NCBI RefSeq assembly: GCF_902686445.1
Contig: NC_062214.1
Coordinates: 90,438,738 to 90,502,737, forward strand
Reading direction: 5' to 3'
DNA: 64,000 nt
Origin: Sciurus carolinensis
Lineage: Eukaryota > Chordata > Mammalia > Rodentia > Sciuridae
Part shown: one piece after another, positions 63,926-64,000 of the stretch
Position numbering within the stretch: the stretch's first letter is position 1
How the letters are laid out: each line of letters starts with the position of its first letter
Made by a program: the position numbers and the translations under genes
The notes under the pieces: model-generated
Seen by the model: only the letters and a program-made list of their open reading frames with translations
Database searches by the model: none
Told to the model about the DNA's origin: nothing

Positions 63926-64000
63926 GGTTGGGGTTATGACTCAGTGGTAGAGCACTTGCCTAGCACATGTGAGGCACTGGGTTCAATCCTCAGCACCACA
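63926..64000 (+). mobile_element. ID SINE, sense, cut by window end
   Basis: GGTTGGGGTTATGACTCAGT to TCAGCACCACA; the body matches the long-tailed subtype, whose tail would lie past the window. Confidence 0.9.

Larger units (their letters stand above)
13501..64000 (+). other. CSNK1G1: Inferred CSNK1G1 intron 1 (partial gene, continues past window)
   Basis: No exon encoding the CSNK1G1 N-terminus or kinase domain was found on the plus strand, which fits a gene with a non-coding first exon and a long first intron. The region is filled with antisense L1 and SINE copies and with unique AT-rich stretches. A single well-formed candidate cryptic or 5'-UTR exon is noted at 53719-53765. The call depends on synteny. 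Confidence 0.5.

Overview
This is mammalian nuclear DNA, most likely from a squirrel-family rodent (marmot, ground squirrel or similar). Two things point there. Exons with canonical GT-AG introns encode a recognisable mammalian protein, PCLAF. The window is also saturated with tRNA-derived ID SINEs and with dimers of a 7SL-derived B1 monomer joined to an ID unit (B1-dID/MEN type), a combination known from Sciuridae and some other non-murid rodents. The species cannot be fixed from the sequence alone.

Layout. 1-740: upstream flank. 740-1096: promoter and first exon of PCLAF (+ strand), with two CCAAT boxes, an E2F-like site and a TATA-like motif. 1051-10534: complete four-exon PCLAF coding sequence (111 residues; PIP box, KEN box, both target lysines). 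Its 7.1-kb third intron carries a processed CD24 retrocopy whose coding frame is still open, a U6 snRNA retropseudogene, and a dense SINE cluster containing an inverted SINE pair. 10535-about 11470: 3' UTR and downstream flank. 13100-14060: GC-rich island without a recognisable coding exon. Because CSNK1G1 lies directly downstream of PCLAF in the same orientation in human and mouse, I infer that this is the CSNK1G1 promoter and non-coding first exon, and that everything from about 13.5 kb to the window end is its long first intron. No CSNK1G1 coding exon was found.

14-64 kb is retroelement-dominated. 18.9-21.1 kb is an ancient L1 that received three later L1 3'-end insertions. 23.5-29.6 kb is an ancient L1/HAL1 mosaic that received a young 0.8-kb L1. 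At 32.6-33.3 kb a near-identical young L1 sits inside a SINE. 33.9-40.9 kb is a near full-length but dead L1 (5' UTR, ORF1, ORF2, 3' UTR, minus strand), itself hit by two SINEs and an L1MA-like fragment, and apparently joined at its 5' end to a SINE inside a single target-site duplication. 41-64 kb holds dispersed SINEs, MIR, L2, MER5-like and L1M fragments, several microsatellites and stretches of apparently unique intron.

I count 84 SINE copies or fragments by eye, 59 antisense and 25 sense to the two genes. All young L1s are antisense as well. I see no CRISPR array, functional tRNA or rRNA gene, or viral gene. The observations most worth checking are the open CD24 retrocopy, the telomere-like block in the 3' UTR of the young L1 subfamily, the composite SINE-L1 insertion, and the repeated use of one target site in a SINE nest.
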